DNA from: JAYODZ01 sp965660195
GTDB taxonomy: Bacteria > Pseudomonadota > Alphaproteobacteria > RS24
Assembly: GCA_965660195.1 (NCBI GenBank)
Contig: CBFHZM010000026.1
Span: forward strand, 1-22,126
DNA length: 22,126 nucleotides
Direction: 5' to 3'
Part shown: one piece after another, positions 1 through 5,285 of the stretch
Layout of the letters: every line of letters begins with the position of its first letter
How positions within the stretch are numbered: position 1 is the first letter of the stretch
Notes under the pieces: model-generated
The model's input: only the letters and a program-made list of their open reading frames with translations
Databases searched by the model: none
Told to the model about the DNA's origin: nothing
Position numbers and translations under genes: made by a program

Positions 1-365
1 ATAACGGCAAGCTGGTGATTGATGCTGGCGCTGATACACGCCGCCTCGAGAGCTTGCAAGCGGACATCGAACAGACTCTTCCAGAGGCCAAGATATGCCG
101 CATTGTACCGCTTCCGGGAGCTTATAGTGCACAAGCGATTAAGCGAGCGATTGAGACCTATGGCAAAGATGGCGCATATATTGCACTCACCCGATTGGAC
201 GAATGTGAAATTGCTGCTCCGGAATTCTCGGTTTTAGCTGAATCACGTGCTAAACTGGCATTGCTGACGGCATCGCGTTCGCTGGTTGATAGCTTGCTGA
301 TTGCAAGCCAAGACCCAGTGGCGCAATATTTGTCGGATATTTGTGGCGTTGAGACGATCGGATAG
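1..365 (+). CDS. flhF: Flagellar biosynthesis GTPase FlhF, C-terminal part (5' truncated by window edge)
   Basis: The reading frame is open from base 3 and ends at TAG 363-365, so only about the last 120 residues are present. FlhF is an SRP-family (SIMIBI) GTPase that sets the place of the flagellum, usually at the cell pole. What is visible fits the end of the G domain: an LVIDAGADT stretch in the place of the G3 region, the phrase PLPGAYSAQAIKRAIETYG, then ALTRLDECEIAAPEFSVLAES, which matches the family's TKLDEA-type G4 motif with R in place of K. The next gene, flhG, begins 3 nt after the stop, the usual flhF-flhG pairing. The P-loop and the N-terminal domain lie outside the window, so this call rests on the G4-like motif and the neighbour. 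Confidence 0.85.
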   Translation, partial: NGKLVIDAGADTRRLESLQADIEQTLPEAKICRIVPLPGAYSAQAIKRAIETYGKDGAYIALTRLDECEIAAPEFSVLAESRAKLALLTASRSLVDSLLIASQDPVAQYLSDICGVETIG

Positions 366-368
366 TGC

Positions 369-1166
369 ATGACGCAGTCGATCACAGTAGCGAGTGGAAA
401 AGGTGGTGTAGGCAAAACGAGCCTATCCATTAACCTGGCGCTCGCCATGTGTCAGCTCGGCTCTCGCGTTTGCCTACTCGATACCGATTTCGGTTTGGCC
501 AATGCCCATATTCTCTTAGGCATGGATCCGCGTGAGACCATCCAAGATATGATTAGCGGTGGCCAAAAACTCTCCGACATCCGCCAAACGGGGCCGCTGG
601 GCTTGCAATTCATCGCTGGCGGATCTGGGCTCAACGAGCTTCTCAATCTCGACGATAAGACGCGGTACCAAATTATCCGATCGACCGAGAGCTTGGCCGA
701 TGATACCGATATCTTAATTATTGATGCCCCAGCAGGGGCCGCCGACAGTTCGCTCGCATTTGTCGCTGCCGCCGATAAGCCTGTGGTTGTTTTAGTCGGG
801 GAGCCGACCAGTTTTATGGATGCCTATGCCCTGATTAAGGCGGCGCATCTCGAAGCTGGCGTCGAAGCTGTTTCGATTATCGTCAATATGGCCAATTCAG
901 AGCAAGAAGCGCGCACGCATTTCGATAAATTCCAGGCTATTGCCGCACGCTTTCTTGATGTCAAATTATACTTTGCTGGCTATCTGCCCTATTCGCAAAA
1001 TATTCGAAACTCGATCGTTCAGCGCAAGCCGATTATGGCGCAAAAATCTGATAGTCGCGAAGCTGTGGCGTTTCAAAGGATCGCTGCCAATCTCATCAAA
1101 ACCCCGGCAAACACAGTGCGCGGCATCGGGTTTCTCGGGCATGTACCGAAAAGCGAGGCATCGTGA
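369..1166 (+). CDS. flhG: FlhG/FleN-type MinD-like ATPase, flagellar number regulator
   Basis: A 265-residue ParA/MinD-family ATPase. The deviant Walker A motif GKGGVGKT lies at residues 10-17, the switch I-like DTDFGLAN at 38-45, and a Walker B-like LIIDAPAGAA near 117-126. FlhG partners FlhF and limits flagellar number, usually by stimulating FlhF GTPase activity and restraining flagellar gene expression. The position between flhF and fliA identifies it as FlhG rather than cell-division MinD, and there is no MinC or MinE neighbour. The family's N-terminal DQAxxLR-type FlhF-activating helix is not obvious, because the protein starts almost directly with the P-loop strand. ATG 369 has only a weak purine-rich leader (GGATAG). 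The stop overlaps the fliA start by 4 nt (GTGA), suggesting coupled translation. Confidence 0.9.
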   Translation: MTQSITVASGKGGVGKTSLSINLALAMCQLGSRVCLLDTDFGLANAHILLGMDPRETIQDMISGGQKLSDIRQTGPLGLQFIAGGSGLNELLNLDDKTRYQIIRSTESLADDTDILIIDAPAGAADSSLAFVAAADKPVVVLVGEPTSFMDAYALIKAAHLEAGVEAVSIIVNMANSEQEARTHFDKFQAIAARFLDVKLYFAGYLPYSQNIRNSIVQRKPIMAQKSDSREAVAFQRIAANLIKTPANTVRGIGFLGHVPKSEAS

Positions 1167-1885
1167 CCATGCGCGTTCAATATGCCGAGAAAAGCCCTGA
1201 TGTCGAGGCTCTGATTACAGATCACCTCGAGCTCGTGAAGCGTATTGCTTGGCATCTCTATGGGCGGGTCAGTGCCGCTATAGAAATTGAAGACCTAATT
1301 CAGATCGGCTATTTTGGGCTGATCACAGCAGCGCAGAAATACTCGCCGCAGGACGGCGCCTCTTTTGCCAGCTATGCAAGCTTGCGGATCCGTGGCGCAA
1401 TGGTCGACCACCTTCGAAAAAATTCAAACTTATGTCGCACCACCATTCAAATGCGGCAAAGAGCCAACAATATTGAAGAGGGTCTAACGCGTAAATTACA
1501 GCGCGCACCGTCAGATGATGAGATGGCTGAAGCAATGCAGCTGTCCTCAGAGGAATGGCGCGACTGGCAAAACGCCTTTGCCGCTAATCGTCACGAATCC
1601 CTCGACGATATTTATGACGATTACTCTGTCTGGTTTGCATCGGCGATGAAGTCGCCGGAAGAAGATGTCTCCGACATTGACCTCCGCAAATTGTTACGCG
1701 CCGCGCTGGAAACCCTGCCCGAACGCGAGGCCCTCGTCATACAGCTATTTTACGTCGAAGAGCTCAATATCTATGAAATAGCCGCGATCCTCGAAGTAAC
1801 GACGGGCCGAATATCGCAGATCAAAAAAGCAGCTATCATGCGTTTGCGCGATCATATCAGCGCAGCGCAAGACGGAACCCTATAA
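1163..1885 (+). CDS. fliA: RNA polymerase sigma factor FliA (sigma-28 family)
   Basis: A 240-residue group 3 sigma factor that directs polymerase to late flagellar promoters. Region 2 is recognisable as DLIQIGYFGLITAAQKY followed by FASYASLRIRGAMVDHLRK, the FliA-type region 2 wording. Region 4 near the C-terminus reads LPEREALVIQLFYVEELN, followed by a helix-turn-helix ending TTGRISQIKKAAIMRLRD. There is no N-terminal region 1.1, as expected for FliA. Two starts are possible: GTG 1163, overlapping the flhG stop, or ATG 1169. A GAGG at 1155-1158 lies 4 nt before the first and 10 nt before the second. The gene is the third in a tight plus-strand unit after flhF and flhG. No flgM anti-sigma gene is visible nearby. 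Confidence 0.92.
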   Translation: MTMRVQYAEKSPDVEALITDHLELVKRIAWHLYGRVSAAIEIEDLIQIGYFGLITAAQKYSPQDGASFASYASLRIRGAMVDHLRKNSNLCRTTIQMRQRANNIEEGLTRKLQRAPSDDEMAEAMQLSSEEWRDWQNAFAANRHESLDDIYDDYSVWFASAMKSPEEDVSDIDLRKLLRAALETLPEREALVIQLFYVEELNIYEIAAILEVTTGRISQIKKAAIMRLRDHISAAQDGTL

Positions 1886-1888
1886 GTC

Positions 1889-2302
1889 ATGGCCGCACAA
1901 GAGTGGCACCCGACCTCGACCGTACATATGTCCGTACAATCTGCGGAATTACATTTACGCGGGTTTAAATCGACAACCGAGCTATATTTGACCTGCAGCT
2001 TGGTCAATATCGCGCGCGGCCATAGCGTTGTACATATACGCCCCCTCCCCGGCGATAGCATCGCTGCTACCGGCAAGGTTGATATCCCCGTAGATCGCCC
2101 AGTTATGCGGTTGGATGTTGAGATTGCCGCACCCGCTTTCGCTCGGCTCCGCGACGGACTTCAGTTTACGCCACCTCGACCGGTGACGCTCGTCGCCTTA
2201 TTAGCTGACCCGTTGATGGTGACAACGGCTGGGGATCTGATGATCGATCAGGCTATGACGTCTGAGATCGTCGATTTATCGTGGATTTTACCGCTACATT
2301 AA
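1889..2302 (+). CDS. Uncharacterised protein at the end of the flhF-flhG-fliA unit
   Basis: A 137-residue protein I do not recognise. It starts 3 nt after the fliA stop, on the same strand and without room for a promoter, so it is very likely co-transcribed with the flagellar regulators. It has no signal peptide and no clear transmembrane segment. The middle alternates hydrophobic and polar residues in short strands (for example ELYLTCSLVNI, SVVHIRPLP, VMRLDVEIAAP, PVTLVALLADP), suggesting a mostly beta fold. The C-terminus is hydrophobic (VDLSWILPLH). ATG 1889 has a poor ribosome-binding site, and an internal ATG at 1928 is the only obvious alternative. Context implies a motility-linked role, but this is guilt by association only. 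Its stop is 5 nt from that of the convergent flagellar gene. Confidence 0.7.
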   Translation: MAAQEWHPTSTVHMSVQSAELHLRGFKSTTELYLTCSLVNIARGHSVVHIRPLPGDSIAATGKVDIPVDRPVMRLDVEIAAPAFARLRDGLQFTPPRPVTLVALLADPLMVTTAGDLMIDQAMTSEIVDLSWILPLH

Positions 2303-2307
2303 GTCGG

Positions 2308-3087
2308 TTAGCCGATTAAGCGGCGGATCATCTCGGCTTCGCTCTGCATCAAGCGTGATGAGCCATTAAAAGCCTGCTGTGCGCCAACCATCATAGTCAT
2401 TTCATCGGTCAAATCGACATTCGATGTCTCAAGCGCACCAGCTTGGAAATAGCCAGCTTTGCCGATCAAAGGCGTGCCCATAACCATCTCACCCGAGCGT
2501 TGGGTCTCTGAATAGAAATTCCCGCCTTCTGACTTCAAACGCGCTTCATCTTCGAACAAGGCGAGACCGAGGCGAGCAACTGTCAATGTCGTCTGCGGAC
2601 CATAAGAGACATTAATTTGGCCATCGGTCTGAACATTTAATTCGCTCAAATTGCCGGTCGTGCCATCAGGGCGTTGGATCGTAAATGGAATAATGATCGG
2701 CTCAAGATCGCGATCAAGAAAGGCATGCCCCTCGTTCGACACCAATGCGCCGTCTTTCGTAATGTTGATCGAGCCATCGCGGCTATAGAGCAAGTCGCCA
2801 CTTTCGAGATTGCGCAATGTGAACATGCCGCTACCGTTAATCGCTAAATCCAGGGCCGCACCTGTGGTCCTGAAGCTACCTTGCTCGTGAAAGCGGCGAA
2901 TATCAACATTGCGCGCTCCGAGACCAAGATCGGACCCTTTCGGGGTCTCGATGGCTGTTGCATACATATCAGCAAACTCAGGACGGCTGCGTTTGAACCC
3001 AATCGCATTCGCATTTGCGATATTATTGGATATCGTCGAGATATTTTTCATCGCCGTGTCGAGGCCGGTACGGATCACTGGTAACAT
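2308..3087 (-). CDS. Flagellar rod/hook axial protein, FlgE/FlgF/FlgG family (FlgF/FlgG-like)
   Basis: A 259-residue flagellar axial protein. The N-terminus carries the rod-protein signature STISNNIANANAIGFKRSR (near residues 17-35), and the C-terminus has ETSNVDLTDEMTMMVGAQQAF, the FlgE/F/G C-terminal signature. In the middle, GSFRTTGAALDLAINGSGMF and YSRDGSI are the central motifs of this family. Length and the LETSNVD wording fit FlgF or FlgG, and I cannot decide between them. The product is exported by the flagellar type III system and assembles into the rod or proximal axis. ATG 3085-3087 is preferred over the adjacent GTG 3088-3090 because AAGGA (3096-3100) sits 8 nt before the ATG. The gene stands alone, not in a flgF-flgG-flgA-flgH operon, behind its own sigma-54 promoter candidate. 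Confidence 0.88.
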   Translation of the reverse strand: MLPVIRTGLDTAMKNISTISNNIANANAIGFKRSRPEFADMYATAIETPKGSDLGLGARNVDIRRFHEQGSFRTTGAALDLAINGSGMFTLRNLESGDLLYSRDGSINITKDGALVSNEGHAFLDRDLEPIIIPFTIQRPDGTTGNLSELNVQTDGQINVSYGPQTTLTVARLGLALFEDEARLKSEGGNFYSETQRSGEMVMGTPLIGKAGYFQAGALETSNVDLTDEMTMMVGAQQAFNGSSRLMQSEAEMIRRLIG

Positions 3088-3118
3088 CACAAAAATCCTT
3101 TCGTGTCGGGGTAAACCC

Positions 3119-3134
3119 TACAAAAAATGTGCCA
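3119..3134 (-). promoter_or_regulatory. Candidate sigma-54 (-24/-12) promoter for the FlgE/F/G-family gene
   Basis: Read on the minus strand the site is TGGCAC-N5-TTGTA, with the invariant GG at 3132-3133, a 10-nt spacer, and GT where the consensus has GC. That is one mismatch to the core TGGCAC-N5-TTGC. The expected transcript start is about 12 nt downstream (near 3109), leaving a leader of roughly 20 nt with AAGGA before the start codon at 3087. Flagellar rod/hook genes are commonly sigma-54 dependent in polar flagellates, and rpoN is in this window. The mismatch at the -12 element keeps confidence moderate. Confidence 0.55.
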
Positions 3135-3272
3135 AAGCGGCACCGGCTGATAGAAAAATTTCCCCGTCTTATCCGCGTTTACTTTCCCTTAACCCCTTTT
3201 TCTTAAAGTCTGGTTGTGTAATAAAAGTATGAGCAATTTCCCAAGTTCGGGATTTTTGAGGTAGGTAGTAAA

Positions 3273-3656
3273 ATGAGTAAATCACCCTCAACGGCTTTGG
3301 TGCCAGTTAAAATGACACCACCCGCGAAGAAACAAAAAGCGAATGTTGCGCAAATCGATCTCGTCGACCACGAGACCTATATCCGCGATCGCGAGCAAGT
3401 GCGGCAATTTCTGCCGGATATTCTGGGAAAAGTTTTAGCGCGGATTTGGATCGACAGCGCCTTCCACGAAGCCTTTTCGCGCGATCCAGAGGGCACTCTG
3501 GCGCAAAATGGCGTCCACCTGCCAGAAACCATGTCGATCGAGTTTCAAAAACCGCAATCCGATCGTCCGCGCATTGTTGTCTACGAACAAGCTGAAGGCT
3601 CAAAATTTAAATTACGGGTTTTTTATCTCCAACTTATTATGATGGCGGGGCGCTAA
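3273..3656 (+). CDS. NHLP-like protein (nitrile hydratase alpha / NHLP leader-like domain)
   Basis: A 127-residue protein. The first 30 or so residues are a Lys/Pro-rich, probably disordered tail. Residues about 50-95 (VLARIWIDSAFHEAFSRDP, then GTLAQNGVHLPETMSIEF) follow the pattern of the nitrile hydratase alpha-type leader fold, in which a helix A-x-x-DPAF-x-x-x-x-L-x-DP leads to AL-x-x-x-G-hydrophobic-P and then a strand. Proteins of this kind are catalytic nitrile hydratase subunits or NHLP precursor peptides of ribosomal natural products. The CxxCSC metal site of the catalytic subunit is absent, there is no GG cleavage site, and no maturase or transporter is nearby, so neither function is supported. 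A GAGGTAGG ribosome-binding site precedes ATG 3273. The stop overlaps the next start (TAATG at 3654-3658), implying coupling to the Sel1-like gene. Function unknown. Confidence 0.75.
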   Translation: MSKSPSTALVPVKMTPPAKKQKANVAQIDLVDHETYIRDREQVRQFLPDILGKVLARIWIDSAFHEAFSRDPEGTLAQNGVHLPETMSIEFQKPQSDRPRIVVYEQAEGSKFKLRVFYLQLIMMAGR

Positions 3657-4375
3657 TGCGGCGGCTTGCCGTCGGCTTAATATTTTTGATCGTCTCAGCG
3701 AGTTTTGCAGGCTTGGCGCAAGCGCAAAACGAGCAATCGCCTGCGGATCTGGCCTTTGATGGCGCTGTTGCCGCGGTTCGCGACAAAAACTATATTGCCG
3801 CCGTTTCGACATTTAGGCAGCTCGCCGAACAATCGCATCACGACGCCCAGTATAATTTGGCACTATTGCTCGATCGCGGCTTGGGCGCGCCCGAAGATTT
3901 TAAAGAAGCGTTTAAATGGGGGCTTCTAGCAAAAATTGGTAAAATTAAACGTGCCAATAAGCTTGTAACATCTATTCAAGAAAAACTCTCCGAAGAGAGC
4001 AAGATCGCAGTTTATGACGATGTACAAAATTTTATTCGCGCGCGCGTTGATGCCGGCAACCGCGATGCGATTATGCAATATGCTTATTTTCAGGCGAGTA
4101 TTCTGCCAGAACCCAACAATAATGAAGCCTATGTCTGGTATTCCATCGCCGCAGCGCTGGGGTTACCGTATAGCATTGCCAAGCGCGAGGAAATCCGCGC
4201 ATTGATTTTGCCGGAAGAGCTCGAGGCGTTGCAATCACAGGCCAATCAGCTATTTACCAAACTGCCCAAACCAGAGGCCGATAATGGATCGGAAAATGCG
4301 CCTGCCCCAGAGCCCGCTGTGCCGCTCCCATCTTCCGTTGATCAAACACCGCCTGTATCTGAGACGGATGCTTAA
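3656..4375 (+). CDS. Exported Sel1-like repeat protein
   Basis: A 239-residue protein with a clear Sec signal peptide: MRR, a hydrophobic stretch LAVGLIFLIVSASFAGLAQA, and cleavage expected after AQA near residue 23. The mature part begins with TPR/Sel1-like helical repeats: YIAAVSTFRQLAEQSHHDAQYN then LALLLDRGLGAPEDFKEAFKW, and a second unit around AIMQYAYFQ and NNEAYVWYSIAAALGLP. The last 40 residues are Pro/Glu-rich and probably disordered. Sel1-like proteins act as periplasmic or cytoplasmic scaffolds for protein-protein contacts; some alphaproteobacterial ones, such as ExoR, regulate signalling, but there is no evidence that this is ExoR. It is translationally coupled to the NHLP-like gene, which suggests the two proteins work together, although one is exported and the other has no export signal. 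The start has no independent Shine-Dalgarno, consistent with coupling. Confidence 0.85.
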   Translation: MRRLAVGLIFLIVSASFAGLAQAQNEQSPADLAFDGAVAAVRDKNYIAAVSTFRQLAEQSHHDAQYNLALLLDRGLGAPEDFKEAFKWGLLAKIGKIKRANKLVTSIQEKLSEESKIAVYDDVQNFIRARVDAGNRDAIMQYAYFQASILPEPNNNEAYVWYSIAAALGLPYSIAKREEIRALILPEELEALQSQANQLFTKLPKPEADNGSENAPAPEPAVPLPSSVDQTPPVSETDA

Positions 4376-4417
4376 CACGCACCAAACAGCCACCTTTATT
4401 GCGTAGCGGAGGAACAT

Positions 4418-4618
4418 ATGAAGGTTAAAATTCATTGGATTATTGACGGTATCGCCGAAATTGAAGCCGACAGCGAGAGCGCTGCCGAAACGCTGATTAA
4501 TGAAAAGTTGTCGGAGATTGTTAGCGCCAACCCTTCCCTCACAGAAATGTTGGGGGCGCGCGCCATTCAAGGCAAAGCCTATTTGCCAGGCAGTGGCGAA
4601 GACGAAGCAAACAGCTGA
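4418..4618 (+). CDS. Small acidic protein of unknown function (66 aa)
   Basis: A 66-residue protein with a strong ribosome-binding site (GGAGG at 4408-4412, 5 nt before ATG 4418), which is the best evidence that it is real. The N-terminal strand-turn-strand KVKIHWIIDGIAEIEADSESAAETL resembles small beta-alpha proteins in which a V-x-V-x-A-x-S-x-x-x-A pattern leads into a helix (a weak likeness to DpnD/PcfM-type domains). I do not assign a family. There is no signal peptide or membrane segment. It lies 42 nt after the Sel1-like gene, and its stop overlaps the next gene's start by one base (TGATG at 4616-4620). Confidence 0.75.
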   Translation: MKVKIHWIIDGIAEIEADSESAAETLINEKLSEIVSANPSLTEMLGARAIQGKAYLPGSGEDEANS

Positions 4619-4908
4619 TGAAAGGCCATTATGATATGAGACACACGCCCCACTTGGCTATCGCCGGACTGATATTGACAAGTTTTCTATCCTCGCCAGC
4701 GCTCGCCGCTGGTAGCACCTACCAGTCGAGTGCCGAAAGCGACCCCAAAAAAGCGCCGCTCGAGGAATGTCGTTTTAAAAAATTGGATCGTTCGCCCGAA
4801 GGTAATGTCTGCGTCTACAGTCGGCAATCTGGTGGCCCCGAGGTGAGGATCACCATTGATCAGCGCGTAAATTGTATCCAGACCTTTAAGTGCAAAATCG
4901 TAAAATAG
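4618..4908 (+). CDS. Small exported protein with four cysteines, unknown function
   Basis: Up to 96 residues. ATG 4618 overlaps the preceding stop; an alternative ATG 4636 gives a better signal peptide beginning MRHTPHLAIAG with AAGG about 10 nt upstream. Either way the hydrophobic core LAIAGLILTSFLSSPALAA and an AxA-type site predict Sec export and cleavage near PALAA. The mature part of about 60 residues has four cysteines (LEECRF, GNVCVY, RVNCIQ, TFKCKI), well spaced for two disulfides in the periplasm, and is basic. I do not recognise a family. It is the last gene of a four-gene plus-strand set, and its stop is 1 nt from the stop of a doubtful minus-strand ORF. Confidence 0.72.
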   Translation: MKGHYDMRHTPHLAIAGLILTSFLSSPALAAGSTYQSSAESDPKKAPLEECRFKKLDRSPEGNVCVYSRQSGGPEVRITIDQRVNCIQTFKCKIVK

Positions 4909-4909
4909 G

Positions 4910-5122
4910 CTATTTTCGGATCAACCGGACTTTTTCCATCCACTCTTGTGCCGTCATATAGTAATTGGCAGGCCAGGTGACAGCGCGCGGCGCTGGCGCG
5001 CGCGCAAAGTCTACTTGTGGCGCACCATCGGCCGCACCATGATCGCCTTGGTCTTGCTGCGGCTGACGGCGCCGGCGATGGCGCTGATCAGCTCCGATTG
5101 GGTTTGTTCGTCCCGTTTCCAT
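4910..5122 (-). CDS. Doubtful small ORF downstream of rpoN (70 aa), possibly a gene remnant
   Basis: A 70-codon minus-strand frame. ATG 5120-5122 has AAGGG about 4 nt upstream, and the stop abuts the convergent gene. The first half is Arg/Gln/Asp/Pro-rich and low in complexity, while the last 25 residues (VTWPANYYMTAQEWMEKVRLIRK) look like ordinary protein. Another minus-strand frame over the 5' half reads WKRDEQTQSELISAIAGAV and onward to a stop at about 5013, and also looks protein-like. One reading is therefore a single former gene broken by a frameshift near 5015-5040, another is a real small gene, and a third is chance coding in a locally GC-rich patch. I recognise no family. Between 5123 and 5285 there is no gene; that stretch holds the sigma-54 promoter and structured RNA listed separately. 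Confidence 0.28.
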   Translation of the reverse strand: METGRTNPIGADQRHRRRRQPQQDQGDHGAADGAPQVDFARAPAPRAVTWPANYYMTAQEWMEKVRLIRK

Positions 5123-5169
5123 ATAACCCTTAACGGCAAATCACATCTTTTTTTTAGCTTCAAGGTGAG

Positions 5170-5186
5170 TTGGCATGGTTTTTGCG
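5170..5186 (+). promoter_or_regulatory. Strong sigma-54 promoter candidate facing rpoN
   Basis: The site TTGGCATGGTTTTTGCG has GG at 5172-5173 and GC at 5184-5185 separated by exactly 10 nt. It agrees with the sigma-54 consensus YTGGCAYG-N4-TTGC throughout the core. The predicted +1, about 12 nt beyond the GC, is at 5197-5198, which is precisely where the 5' arm of the inverted repeat at 5198-5268 begins. Transcription would run rightwards, convergent with and antisense to the 3' end of rpoN. No annotated plus-strand gene lies downstream until 8080. No enhancer site for an activator was identified. Confidence 0.65.
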
Positions 5187-5197
5187 GGTTAATCGTT

Positions 5198-5268
5198 GGG
5201 AAGAGACCGTTGCAATTCCTACCCTCTCAGAAGCGATATAACCTTCGGGTTAGATCGGTTCTCTTCCC
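5198..5268 (+). ncRNA. Predicted 71-nt structured RNA or structured 5' end of an RNA antisense to rpoN
   Basis: The ends GGGAAGAGACCG (5198-5209) and CGGTTCTCTTCCC (5256-5268) pair as a 12-bp stem with one bulged U at 5259. Inside is a second hairpin, TAACC-TTCG-GGTTA (5239-5252), with a C(UUCG)G tetraloop, the especially stable type in RNA; it is extended by a mismatch and up to three further pairs. Between them lies an unpaired pyrimidine stretch (ATTCCTACCCTCTC at 5215-5228) that could bind ribosome-binding sites of target mRNAs. The tetraloop polarity favours a plus-strand RNA, and the upstream sigma-54 promoter fits its 5' end exactly. There is no U-tract after 5268, so the RNA may extend into rpoN antisense or be processed. 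On the minus strand the same repeat lies 18 nt after the rpoN stop and could protect that mRNA's 3' end. Confidence 0.5.
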
Positions 5269-5285
5269 ACCTTTCCCCTTTATTG

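Noticed and set aside
2302..2317. Short inverted repeat AGTCGG-TTAG-CCGATT between convergent stop codons
   Set aside because: It gives only 4 Watson-Crick pairs plus weak extensions and no T-tract on either strand, so it is not enough to call a bidirectional terminator.
3180..3215. TTAA-N10-TTAA as a CtrA box upstream of the NHLP-like gene
   Set aside because: The spacing is 10 nt instead of 7, and such AT-rich pairs occur by chance.
4908..4945. CGG-ATCAA-CCG followed by TTTTT as an intrinsic terminator after the four-cysteine gene
   Set aside because: Only a 3-bp stem can form, and the T-run is separated from it by GAC.
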